DNA from: Ciborinia camelliae
Lineage: Eukaryota; Ascomycota; Leotiomycetes; Helotiales; Sclerotiniaceae
Length of the DNA: 64,000 bases
NCBI GenBank assembly: GCA_025890175.1
Contig: JANPYM010000007.1
Location: 558,121 to 622,120 of the forward strand
Reading direction: 5' to 3'
This document shows positions 1 through 10,652 of this stretch, one piece after another (positions within the stretch are counted from its first letter, which is position 1; each line of letters starts with the position of its first letter). The notes under the pieces are model-generated. The model was given only the letters and a program-made list of their open reading frames with translations, made no database searches and had not been told where the DNA came from. Position numbers and translations under genes: made by a program.

Positions 1-1240
1 CTCTCATCAAATTCTTCTTTTGTTGGGTTGCTGTTTAGTGTATCCTCCGGAGGCTCTGGTGTTTCTTCCTGTTCGGGAACGAGAGGGTACATTTGGTCAT
101 CGTCAAGCTCAAACTCACAGATAATCATTTCTGGGTTGACGGGGTTTATATGCATAGCCACCCATAACTTTCTAGATTTGCGAGTTCTGGGGTGACGGAT
201 TGAGATAGTGAAAACTTCCGGGCCGCTCGATGCAGTATCTGTCTCATCGTCTCGAATAAAGTCAATGTGATCAAGGAGGTTTTCCTGATATTATAAGTAC
301 AGGCTTTGAAAATGGTTTCTTCAAAATGACTCACTTGCTGCTCTTCGGTCAATATGTCTAGGAAGCTATCCAGTCGAAAGAGCTCTTGTGGCGTATAGCC
401 GATCATACGTTGAGAGTTCTCACTGACAATCCGAACCAAGAGCTGGTTATCGTCATGCTCTGATAATGCAATGAGTAAACCGAAACCTTGTATAGCTCCC
501 GGGATGTGGATGGGTTCGTCCTCGCATCTTTGCAGCACATCTCCATCACGACCAGTGATAATGGCATGCCCTTCCGCAGTGAAAATGTGCTTGAATCTAG
601 CTGTTATAAGCCCGTCAGCCCCATCGTTGGGAACCGACACATTTCCGATCAGTGATTCATCTCCTGTGCCAGTTGCGATGGAAGATTCGTCAGACGTATT
701 GTCGATAAATTGTTGCATGCGACTTCCTCTGTTATCACTACGAGTTGTGGAAGTAGATGACTTGCGATTTGCGCTTCTAATGTCCGTGCCAAATTCCGTC
801 TGGCCTCTTTGGTTGGGGGTTGTCTTTCCATCCGAATCTGAATATTGACCACTTCTCCCGCCTCTATCTTTGTTGGTCGTACTAGGGGGACGTGGAAAAT
901 AATCATTCATTTCCCCCAAATTAGAGCCTTTGCCTGAGGATGAATGTGGAGTCTGTGTATGATCGACACTCACTACACTTCGGATTGGAAACACTCTATC
1001 GTTAATAGAAGATGTCGGGCTACAAAGCTTCTGGCCTAAACTGACGTTCAAAGAAGGAGTGTTTTGGGCAGTCGAGGCTGCATAGCGCTTTGGGATGTCG
1101 GATGCATCTAATCGTGGTTTTGTGGTTGGGGGTTCCGTGACTGGTGTAGAGGCAGCTCTCGAGGACCGAGAAATATCTCCCATTGATTGAATTTCGTTGT
1201 CTTGTGGCAATTGGGCGTTATCGACCGGATCCGGCGGCAT
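1..1240 (-). CDS. fungal phytochrome-like hybrid histidine kinase, N-terminal part (cut by window edge)
   Basis: Two exons are visible: 335..1240 and 1..284, separated by a 50-nt intron (285..334; GTGAGT donor, ATCAG acceptor, phase 0). The first about 215 residues are a Ser/Thr-rich disordered extension, as in fungal phytochromes. From about residue 215 the sequence matches the phytochrome N-terminal PAS domain: a Cys at residue 239 followed by EDEPIHIPGAIQGFG. That Cys-plus-IHIPG context is where bacterial and fungal phytochromes attach biliverdin. The second exon continues the PAS domain in frame (ENLLDHIDFIRDDE) and leaves the window open. The GAF, PHY, kinase and receiver domains would lie to the left and are not seen. 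Family knowledge: red-light sensor kinases acting in cytoplasm and nucleus. The start is the ATG at 1240; no earlier in-frame exon was evident. Confidence 0.88.
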
Positions 1241-4200
1241 TGCAAGGGGTTTGTTGACCTTGATATGTCCGTTGCTATTGGGGTTGCCAGTTCGTATCCA
1301 GAGCTTCAGTACAGAGCAGTTCTACTTGTAATGTTGCAGAAAGGAATTATTCGCAGCCAGCCTTTTACATCCTCATGTAATTTATCTTCGTTCGGTTCGT
1401 AAATGCATCGAGACGCGTTCGCACGATCGTTTGCAAGACGAATGCTTTCCCCTAAACCGTAATGAATAACTGCCGCTTAATCTTCTTTCGATCCGAACAA
1501 CATGAGCTAGATCTACTAGATTTACCAGGAGCAGTAATGAGGGTAGTGCAACGAACTTTCAAGGTTGTTAAAAGTGGCGAACGAGAGAAATAGAGGAAAT
1601 GAAAGTGTTGTATCAACAAAAGTAAACAATCTCGCTATTGGTAGAGAGCGAATAAGGAACGATCGAGATTGTGTACTGATTTTGATGGGTGGTTACGTTC
1701 TGAACAGGATGAGGATATCATGAAGTTGATTTATTTGAAGGTAAAATCGTCACCCAGTCCTCATGTCAAGGCAAGTCTGATGGGGATCATAGGGTGAATT
1801 GAAGTTGTGATAGTGATAGTGAGAGAGTAGATATTCGCGTACCTAGCTGGAGGTCGGAGGTCGGGACCGATCTACAGAGAGGTGGGAAGTGGCGAATGAA
1901 ATTTGGTGGATTTTTAGACTTTTGATACTTATTATGAACCTCATTAGATAAGATCGAATTCTCGATTATTTTATGGGATTTACGGATAGTTAACTCAAAA
2001 ACCCATCATTTTAATTGGTGTGAGTTATAAAAACCCTACCTATCAACACCCCCACCCTAAAAATTAGAATTAAAATTTCTCCGGAATAACCCACTTTTGT
2101 GAGGTACAAGTACCTTACCTGGTCCTTGGGTAGTTATGGAGTAGGTAGATAGGTACCTATCTACATATCTCCAGCTCGTTGATTGTATGGATCTATTTGT
2201 ATTTCTTTCAATCTTTTAGTTAATAGACAGCATGATTTCAATATGTATGTATAACACCTAGCTGGGTACGTACTACTACCTATTTTGAGTCTTTAGCCCG
2301 TAACGAATAACTTTCGACTTCAAATAAAGCTAGAATCTCAAGTTGATATTCCAGTTGGTTTGGAAACAACTATTGGGGCAAAACCCTTTGAGGAGACAAC
2401 AATTCTCTACCTACTGAGTACCTGCATAGTCGTACTCAACCCTACCTAGAAGCCCCAAATTGTATGGATGGACTCAGGCAGAAGTATTATTATGGTTCAG
2501 CCCTCTGATAAGATATCAATTGTTAATAAACGAATATCGTAAATCAAGAATTCCTACCTAATACCTGCCTTCCTCAATTCTGTGTATGATCTACAAAGAT
2601 GTCTAGAAGTCAGGTCAGTCTAGGTACCTTTGAATTTTGTACTTTGTACTTTTATAATACTTGATATTTTTTCTCTCAAGGAAATCTTTACTTCAAAACT
2701 AACTGAAGAATCGGGAGGATTATAGAGAACGTACGGATTACGGCATGGAGATCAGCGACGGCCCCGCTTGGGCTACATGGTCGCTTATTCAATATGGAGT
2801 AGTCCCTCCCGTCGATCAAAAGCATCGCACAATAGAGTTTTATCATCGAAAGCACCAGCATTATTTCCTTGTCAGCTTCATGTGAAACAAATCAATCAAG
2901 CCACTTAGGTATAATCCACATACGCCACTCTATCTGAGATACCGAAGAGTAGGTTCGGAGGAAAGAGGTAAACATTAACGCAGATATGCATAAATATTAG
3001 CACTATCTAATAATCTATAAAATCCGTTTTGTAATCGAAGCATCAATATTGATCTGAGTTGAAGTTACCTAGGTATTTAGACAGCAGTGCCCGCCCGCTT
3101 AGGTTCGATCCGCTCTAGGCGGCCCGTAGTGTCACGGAAACTACGAGGTACCTATCAAATACTTTCATAACGACTCTCTTCCTATAAACAATAAATATAT
3201 ATATTCATATTCATAGAAACAACAACCCCGAAAACATTCATCTCCGTATATTTACTAGGAAAATCCGCTATTTGTAACTTTCTGTACTCTACTACTTCCA
3301 GAATCCATCTACTCCGTACAGCACCCCTTCATCGCTTCGGGCTGTGCCGCTTACATAAGCATCAAACGAGACCAGTGCTTTTGCTTAAAGCTTCGATGAT
3401 GACCATATACCTACTACCTATTGGATTCCACCGTACGTTTAAATTTCAACCCGAGCTTTTTCACTACTGACTCCCTGAGCATGCTGAGGCATGGCAGTCT
3501 GAAGAACACCAGTCCCGCAGAGTTCAAGGTCGCCGCTGCATATACAAGCCTTAATAAACGAGGACATCAAAGTAGATGCCACTGTTACTTAATTTATGCT
3601 AAAGGTTACGATTTGAGAAGGCAAACTATTATCTCTAGCTTTAACTAAGAGAAAATATGAGTTCGATATCAATATTGAAACCCAATACGGTCATTAATCA
3701 TTGATATGGTGATGCAAAACCTCTATTATTGCCCACTGGGGCATTTTATTTTCATTTTTTTCGACTCCATGGTCCGCCCCGCTATCCTTTCGGGGTTCTC
3801 AGTCTTCTGCTCTTCCAGCGAAACAGAGAATTTCTCGAGATGTTCATTGTTCAGCAGGCAGTTCTATCTTAGAATGGTAGTGCTTCTATAGTATGTTTAT
3901 CTTCATGTAGCCCATGAAAAGTTTTATCTACGTCTGAACCAAGTCTGGAAATAGCGTAGTGATCCATCTTATCATTGTTAGCATTCCAAAGAGATCACTC
4001 ATACTTTCTAGATTACCTCATACCATAATACCAGTGGCAGTTAGCATCTCAAGTTGTACATCCATTCCAGTCCACCTGTCAGAATAAGTGACAGGTAAAT
4101 TCTACGATCTGCCTCTACATTTATTCAAGATATGCTTTACTTCTCAGCATCCATCCACGTTTTTATTATGTCAAGTAGGCATTCTCAGGTATTTTCCCCC

Positions 4201-4271
4201 AACTTGGCTGCCGAGCTCTTTTAGTTCTACGCTCATGTTATCTATTTCAGTACGCTCGTTTTGGAAAATCA
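1241..4271. other. long non-coding region upstream of the phytochrome gene
   Basis: About 3 kb without a convincing gene. Open frames at 3421..3648, 3706..3891 and 4088..4312 are short, have no recognisable domain and look like chance. The stretch should contain the phytochrome promoter and 5' UTR. It contains several TAGGTACC/TACCTAGGTA-type palindromes (one perfect 20-bp palindrome at 2145..2164) and many short ACCT/AGGT runs. Confidence 0.6.
2145..2164. repeat. perfect 20-bp palindrome
   Basis: GTAGATAGGTACCTATCTAC reads identically on both strands. It is the longest member of a palindrome family built on GGTACC or CCTAGG cores that recurs in intergenic DNA throughout the window. Confidence 0.75.
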
Positions 4272-4639
4272 GGGCCTGTTCGGATCGATTTTTTATTTTG
4301 TGGGCAATATAAAATTAAAGCGTTGTTGAGCAATCAATTTAGTCTAAATTTGTAGTTTTACATATATATTAGTAATATTTTATAAATAAAAGTTAATTAA
4401 ATTTTTATTAAAGATTTAATAAAATTATTATACAAATTTGAACATTTTATAATATTTATAAATCTATATTTTGTAAAACTGATATTGCAAACATTAGTAT
4501 TCGATAAATCACGTTTGTAAACCATAATACTATAATAGTATTAAATCTTTGCCGTAGTAATAACATTCGCATTCGGATCAGTCTATATTGGCCACAAATA
4601 TACGCAACATCGGTTCAAAAAAGCGATCCGAACGGGCCC
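4272..4639. mobile_element. non-autonomous MITE, PIF/Harbinger (Tourist)-like
   Basis: The two ends are near-perfect inverted repeats. The left end reads GGGCCTGTTCGGATCGA followed by TTTTTT; the right end, read on the other strand, is GGGCCCGTTCGGATCGC followed by TTTTTT, so there are two mismatches in the first 17 bases and the T-run follows in both. Both ends are flanked by the trinucleotide TCA (4269..4271 and 4640..4642), fitting a 3-bp target duplication. The interior (about 330 bp) is strongly AT-rich with no open frame. Family knowledge: GGGCCTGTTYGG-type termini with 3-bp TWA/TNA duplications are typical of PIF/Harbinger elements and their MITEs. hAT elements would give 8-bp duplications, which are not seen. 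Confidence 0.75.
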
Positions 4640-4983
4640 TCATTGGTTCTGGTAGTATCCTCGATTATACTGCATATACTTTAGTCAAGCGCATTGCATT
4701 CATTGATCCTTTTAAACACTCTGCACAAGCAACCTCGCGTCTATTAATTCTTTAGTGAATATAAAAGTCCGCATCACCAACAACTCGCGAAGCCCAATCA
4801 ATTATTCATTCCTCGCTTTCCCCTCCCCACTCTTTCAATAGGTAGGTACCCATCCCCAAAACAGTCCATGAAGCTTTCTATCCATCAACAAACAAGAATA
4901 AAATAATCCAAAAAAAAAATACTCCCAAAGATGCAAAAGGCAAAAACCTATCCGACCCATTTAAGGGCACGGCGTCGATGAGG
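4640..4983. other. intergenic, A-rich, no gene seen
   Basis: This links the MITE to the hairpin cluster. It contains an A-run (about 4910..4919) and no open frame of interest. Confidence 0.5.
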
Positions 4984-5085
4984 AAAACCCCGCGGGTTTT
5001 TTTAAACGCCGGGCGCAAGACCCGGCGTCATCCATCCTAACCACCGCGCCAAGAGGCGCGGTTTTTCTCGTGTCCTATTGACGAG
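4984..5085. other. GC-rich cluster of four hairpins, two or three shaped like intrinsic terminators
   Basis: Hairpin 1: AAAACCC (4984..4990), 3-nt loop, GGGTTTT (4994..5000), with the T-run extending to 5003. Hairpin 2: ACGCCGGG (5006..5013), 7-nt loop, CCCGGCGT (5021..5028). Hairpin 3: ACCGCGCC (5043..5050), loop AAGA, GGCGCGGT (5055..5062), then a T-run to 5066. Hairpin 4: CTCGT (5067..5071), 9-nt loop, ACGAG (5081..5085). All four stems are perfect. The GC content contrasts sharply with the AT-rich flanks. No open frame or tRNA/rRNA signature is present. It could be a structured RNA, a mitochondrial-type GC cluster, or a fragment of bacterial DNA; the sequence alone does not decide. Confidence 0.6.
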
Positions 5086-6586
5086 AACGACTGACTTATT
5101 TGGATATATAATGAGGAAAAGTGATTGATTATAAGTGCAAGTGATATTTGGGAGATGACCTGACTTGAAGGTGGGTAACTAGTATGTATTTGCATCAACC
5201 CTTTCATTTCACTGCCTCATCTACCTACGAAACAATACATAAAGTCTTCATTTTCTTTTATAAATATTTAGACATGAATTCCCAAAACAACCTTCAAATA
5301 CAACACGTCAATAAAAACTCATACACACACACTCATAACAAGTACATGCATACATACAAACCACCGCATTCTAATCATCAACACTCACAAACCCACAACA
5401 CAAGCTCACAGATCCTACAATATCTAGGTATCTACCAAGAAACAAATCACCATAAACGAATCATTCTCTCAAATTTGAAACCCCCATTACATACCTAAGT
5501 ACTTATTTAGATAGTACGTAGGAATCTCCTGCGAGTCTGCGATTTTGTTTCCATTATCTACAATACAAATACAAATATGATTTCCAACCAATACCAATAC
5601 CAGCGCCATCTCATTCTACCTACCTATCTACCTACCTATCTACCTACCTATCTATATATATACCTTGTAAAAGAAAACTTCTGTTCCATTCCATATATAT
5701 CCAATAGGATCAATATATTCAATAGGACCAATACATCCATTCATCCCCACATATTTCAATATCAAGTTCAATATCAAGTTCAATATCAAGTTCAATATCA
5801 AGTTCAATATCAAGTTCAATATCAAGTTCAATATCAAGTTCAATATCAAGTTCAATATCAAGTTCAATATCAAGTTCAACTTCAATATCCACATCCACAC
5901 ATACCACAAAACCTCACTCATTCATCTCATCTCACCTCACTTCACCTCACCTCACTTCTACAATACAATATATCAACCTCAACCTCAACCTCAAAAGGCC
6001 TTCCCCATAATATACTAGGTAAATAAGTAAACTTAAAAAGCAACACGAATCTCTCACCCTCTCACCCTCAAACAATCCCATTAAATTCCAAGTTCCTTAT
6101 TCCCTATCCCTATCCCTATCTCTTCCCCATCCCATCAATCATCAATCATCTACAAGCAACCCATTCATCCATCATTCCATTCCGTATCTGCTCTTATAAT
6201 TACACTTCTAATCAATCAATTAATCAATCAATCAATCAATCAGTCCGATTGCTAAATAAATAAATAAATAACCATTGTTTCTATTTATAAGGAATGATTG
6301 AACAAATAAACGAGCAAATGAACGGAAACATTAATGAGTAAATATAATATATAATATATACCTACATGAGTTTACAATCTTTCATCGATGATCATCACGT
6401 TTTCGATTCAAATGCAAGAATTCTTCTTATTTCTTAGAATGCTCTGTTAATAAAGACATATCAGTTTCCGATTCCCATGTCCAATTTTTTTTCGTTTCGA
6501 TATTAATTCCCGAGGTCCCCCAGTTGAGTAATTCCGTTTCGATCACGTACACTACTACACCATAATAACCATAATAACCATCACCA
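5086..6586. other. simple-sequence-rich intergenic region
   Basis: Contains CTAC/CTAT tetranucleotide runs (about 5618..5650), the 12-bp minisatellite at 5755..5879, CTCACCTCACTT-type repeats (about 5925..5960), AATC runs (about 6210..6245) and AAAT runs (about 6255..6272). The long open frames here (for example 5577..6026 and its antisense partners) exist only because the repeats lack stop codons. The right end should hold the 3' UTR of the SDR gene. Confidence 0.6.
5755..5879. repeat. 12-bp minisatellite, about 10 copies
   Basis: The unit TTCAATATCAAG is repeated about ten times with no visible divergence, ending in a partial copy. Because 12 is a multiple of 3, several reading frames stay open on both strands (a QYQV repeat on plus, DIEL/LILN repeats on minus). 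Confidence 0.9.
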
Positions 6587-7584
6587 CTAATCCCTCATCA
6601 TAAACTCCTCAAACTCTGACTGATACTCCTTTCTCCACCTACTCAACGGCAGCCTCCCATCCACCAAATCTCCCGCGCCCCAAGCCATCCTCTTCCTATC
6701 CATCTCCTCCGTCACATCCCCATCAGGACATACCACATAAAACTTGCCATCACCCATCTTCTCCTCTAGATACCCAACCACCTGATCGCCAGACCACGCG
6801 CCCTTAGGTTTTTTCTCAAGTCCAGCCAGCTCCACCACTCCCTGATCATCCATCACAAACGGGGATCCCGACCCCGTGAGTCCCGTATACGTCCACCCGG
6901 GCACCAACAAATGAACGCCCGTTTCCTTTTTCTCTCGCAAATCATACGAGAGATGTTCGGCCAATGTTTTCACGGCCGCCTTGGAACAATTGTAGGCCGG
7001 GTTTCCGGGGGGATTGGTGATTCCTTGTTTACTCCCCGTGATGATGATGGAAGAGGGTGAGGTATGTGAAGTGATATAGGGAACGAGACTGTTGATGCCG
7101 TTTATGACCCCGAACAAATTAATGGTGAGGATTTTAGTGAAATAATCAGTTGAGGAGGGAGTTGCGAAACCGCCTCGCTGAGAGGTACCTGCGTTGAGAG
7201 CGAGGAGATGAAGTTTTCCTGGTGAGGGTGTTAGTTTACTTGTACGTTTTGACTTTTTTCTTTCCCCTCCATCTAATCCTTCATCCATTCACATCAAAAA
7301 AGGGACAAATAAATACCATCAAAATCCCCCTCCACCACCTCCCTGACCCCCTCCCACTCCTCCACCTTCCCAACATCAACTTTCAACCCGACAACCTGTT
7401 GATCGCCATCGCTCTTCTGCGTAAGATACGTTTGTGCCATACCCAAATTATCCCCATGATTATCCACCAAGATAATATTCATCCCATAGCCCAAACATTT
7501 AATCGCGAGACTGAGGCCGATTCCAGAGGCGCCGCCAGTAATGAGTGCCGTGTTGCCTGGAGCAAAGCAGGGAGGTGATGACAT
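6587..7584 (-). CDS. short-chain dehydrogenase/reductase (SDR)
   Basis: Two exons, 7317..7584 and 6587..7218, with a 98-nt intron (GTATTT donor, ACCAG acceptor, phase 1); 299 residues, normal for a classical SDR. Seen: cofactor motif TGGASGIG at residues 16-23, structural motif NAG at 98-100, the strand ending IIITGS (about 147-152), catalytic Tyr165 and Lys169 (YNCSK), and the following PG. Family knowledge: NAD(P)-dependent oxidation or reduction of a small alcohol or ketone; the substrate cannot be read from sequence. The start at 7584 was chosen because the Rossmann fold begins 12 residues later. However, the frame stays open upstream to 7944, and the 120-residue extension has no acidic residue, so a mitochondrial form starting at 7827 or 7881 cannot be excluded. 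Confidence 0.88.
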
Positions 7585-8281
7585 TTTGAGAGGGGTGATT
7601 GTGTGAGTCAATTTTAGAGATTGGGTTTTGGTATTATTGGTATGAAAGAAGGTTTTCGTTGTACGACTTTGCGAGAACAACAAAAGACCCGAGTTTAAGA
7701 TGGAGATTGAGGGCTTATGGTTGGTATTGTGAAGTTTTACTTGTAGAAGTGATGAGGAGCGAAGTGTTGGAGAGGAATAAAATCTTGAGTTTTTAACCAC
7801 AGGAGGAAGATTAAAAGACCTCTTCATTTGTATGATGAGGAATTGAGAGGAAGGAAGGAAGGGAAGGAAGGAAGGCAACATGAAGCACTTGAATGAGGGT
7901 TTAACTGAGCTCGGCTGCGTCGTGACGTACGAACAGGGGAACAAGGGTAGCTAGCTGTAGCTATTCGGGAACTTTTATCTTATCGCCGAATAGCTCCGAG
8001 TCTCCTTGAAGCATCGATTATATATCTACCTACCTAGCTACTTTTTCAGACTGTAAATGGTAGATTTGAAGTCCAAAAACACTCATCCACCAATAATCGT
8101 TTTTTTATTTTGATCGATTTCGCATCTCCTCGTCTTTCACAATCCTCTATTTATCAATACAATAAAACTATTACACATAAACAGAATGTCATTCCATTCC
8201 ATTAATTCCCAACTCCCCCCAAATTGTCTTGATATCATGAATGAAAATAAATGCTCAATCTCAATCCCATTCCATCCTAAC
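7585..8281. other. intergenic between Snf12 3' end and SDR start
   Basis: Holds the SDR promoter and 5' UTR and the 3' UTR of the SNF12-like gene. Only short shadow frames are present and no RNA gene was seen. The SDR frame stays open through 7585..7944. Confidence 0.5.
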
Positions 8282-10088
8282 CTATCCTGCCTTTACCTTG
8301 CCCGTACTAATCATTAAAGCAGCAAGCTCCTTCACATTAGGACTTCCCCAAACACCTTTATCGCCTCCCTTCCTCCACTCATCACTCGAAGAATCTTCTC
8401 CGCCGCCTCTCACCCCATCCCCGGCAATAATTTCTAAATCTCTCTTCTGTGAGCTAATCCATTTCCTAATAAATTCGACAGGATCTTTCGAGAGGGCATC
8501 AAAGAATGCATGTTTTGATTTAGAATTTGCGATTGCTCGAACCATGACGGCGAGTTGTTTATCCAGGCTTGCGAGTTCAAGGAGATTGGCAGCGTAGGCT
8601 GGGTTTTTGGTGACGGCTTCGAGAGCAGCTTTCAGGGGGTCTTCGACCGTTACTTGGACGTCGTAGATGGTTGGTTGAGGGTTTTCGTGGAAGTCTTTGT
8701 CCACGCGGATGGTGTAGTGGAGACGGACTGGCTGGAGGATAGTTGTGTGGGATATGATGGCATCACCGAGTTGGGGCCAATATCCCTTTTCTCGGCCTGG
8801 GAAAAGCTATATAGTATTAGTTTGATATAATCAAAGATGATTTAGTATTTAACGTACTGGTTTGAGTCGCTCATCAAGCTCGAAAGTTCTCTTCTCGTCA
8901 TCGTCTGCAAGTCCCATAGCTTTAATATAACTCCAAATACCCATTGTAACTTCCTCACGAGTACCAACATTGGTATCCAGGATAGCTGCGAGAACAGGAC
9001 TTAGTTGGAATCTTTCAGGTGTCTCGTCGCGAACCAGGTTGATGACAATGTTGCAATTTTCATCACCGGACCTCTTGAATTCTAATTGGTCAAAGTCCGC
9101 AGCTGCCGGAAGACCACTGCCATTCGGCACAACGCTAGGTTTCTTCCATTCCACGCTCTGATCTGCTCCATCTTTGGTTCGTTGATTCCGATCAAAATCA
9201 ACTGTCATAGATTTGAAGAAATGTGACAATCTGTAAAGTCTCCCCGGACTCTTTGTCTTCTTTTTCTTATCCACATCCATAGAATCGGCTCCATCTTCTG
9301 TGATTTCGTCTTCGTCGTCACTATCATCGCTATCTTCCTCATCGCCATCCAGTAATCTGCCCTCAACCTTGACACGAAAGGAAGAATCCATATTTGTGCT
9401 AAAATCAAAGGCATCGACATCCAGAGGATTATCCGATTGCCACGGCTGGTCCTCCACCGTATTACTGATCCAAATTCTTAAAGTTCTATGTCTCTGCAGA
9501 CAATCAGCATTGCCCGGACTGTTCAAACTTTTAGCAACAAACCTTGACATTTCTATCCACACTTTCTCGAATATCCAATCTCTTCCTCGTCATTGTCGCA
9601 TCCAACCTTCTCTCGACATCTCTCAGTTCTCTATATCTCTGTACACCATCCCCAATAATTACATCCTCAACTCCATCTGGGATGTTCTTATCCGTTGGTT
9701 CGTTTGCTCTTTTCTTTGCCGCTTCCTTTTGCTTTGTTAAAAGTAGTTGCTGCTGTTGATATTGCTGTTGCGATATTTGTTCTCTGTTTGGTACAGCGGC
9801 TGCAGGTGCTAAAATTGCGCATTAGTTTAGTCCAAAATTGTAAATGTATTAAAGTATGAGATTGAAGCAATGGATAGCAAAGTTCTGGCCCAGTGGAGGG
9901 TCAAGTAAAGAGAAAGGTAGGCTGATCGAAAAGTAGGACTCGTTAGGAAAAGAACTAATGTATGATGTGAGACGACAAGGCGCGAACTTTATATTGAGCT
10001 TATACATACCTATACCTCTTCTACTACCACCAGCATGAGATGTCCGTGAAGGCGTCGCTTGTTGATAGGAACGGTATTGCGTCTGCAT
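8282..10088 (-). CDS. SNF12: SWI/SNF chromatin-remodelling subunit, Snf12/Ssr3/Rsc6 (SMARCD/BAF60) family
   Basis: Four exons: 10010..10088, 9543..9808, 8858..9493 and 8282..8806; 501 residues. Introns are 201, 49 and 51 nt, and exon phases agree. Seen: Gln-rich N-terminus, a charged helix (about 60-110), the block RTLRIWISNTVEDQPW typical of SMARCD proteins, an acidic linker (about 180-200), then the SWIB/MDM2 fold (FQLSPVLAAILDTNVGTREE through ERLKP, about 280-340) and a C-terminal helical region with IRKWISSQKRDLE. Family knowledge: a core accessory subunit of SWI/SNF-class remodelers in the nucleus. Many filamentous ascomycetes have one such protein serving SWI/SNF and RSC, so the symbol denotes the family. 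The start at 10088 was preferred over the in-frame 10103 because the family usually begins with a short MQxQY-like motif; this is a weak argument. Confidence 0.88.
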
Positions 10089-10652
10089 CTTGAAGACCAC
10101 CACTAATGTGAACAGGCGCCTAGGTAAAGTTCAATCAATGGGGCGAGGTAATGATTTGAGATTGAATTTGCGACTCCTCAATTTGTTTTCCTCAGTGCGA
10201 AACTATTGCTGCAGAATTGTGATTCGGTGTTGCGGTTATGTTGGACACTTTTTGCGACATTTCCGGAAGTCAATTTCCTTCTGACAGTCGCGTTGAACGC
10301 GAAAGGCTGAGAAGTAGCGGGACTTATACGCTAGTCTTTATTTGACTTAGTTCGGTTCGCCTCAAGTATCAATTATCAGTCTTTTCCCCTCCCGTCTCCT
10401 TAAGACAGAACTCAATTGTTGTCATATGAATAGACTTTATTTTATTTTATTTTTTCATTTGAGAATTCGTGATCTTTTAGTTTAGGACCACGATTGTAAA
10501 AACGCCTTTACTGTTTACAATGATTGCTCCCTGTTCCATTCATTCAAAAACCTAATGCTCCCAACTCCGATCATGCTCATGTCGTATCCAGCCATCAGTG
10601 GCCGCCCATATGTCTCATCTCACACTGCCTATCGACTTCCACTCTTCTCTAT
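10089..10652. other. intergenic: SNF12 promoter and MO25 3' region
   Basis: About 560 bp, with a T-rich tract near 10440..10455. No gene recognised. Confidence 0.5.

Noticed and set aside
3085..3125. Possible tRNA (B-box-like GGTTCGATCC)
   Set aside because: No A box at the right distance, no 5-bp T-stem and no acceptor pairing on either strand.
5184..5498. His/Asn-rich 104-codon frame
   Set aside because: CAYACA microsatellite-like sequence; composition artefact.
5577..6026. 149-codon QYQV-repeat protein and its antisense DIEL/LILN frames
   Set aside because: Open only because a 12-bp minisatellite lacks stops; no start context, splice sites or non-repeat domain.
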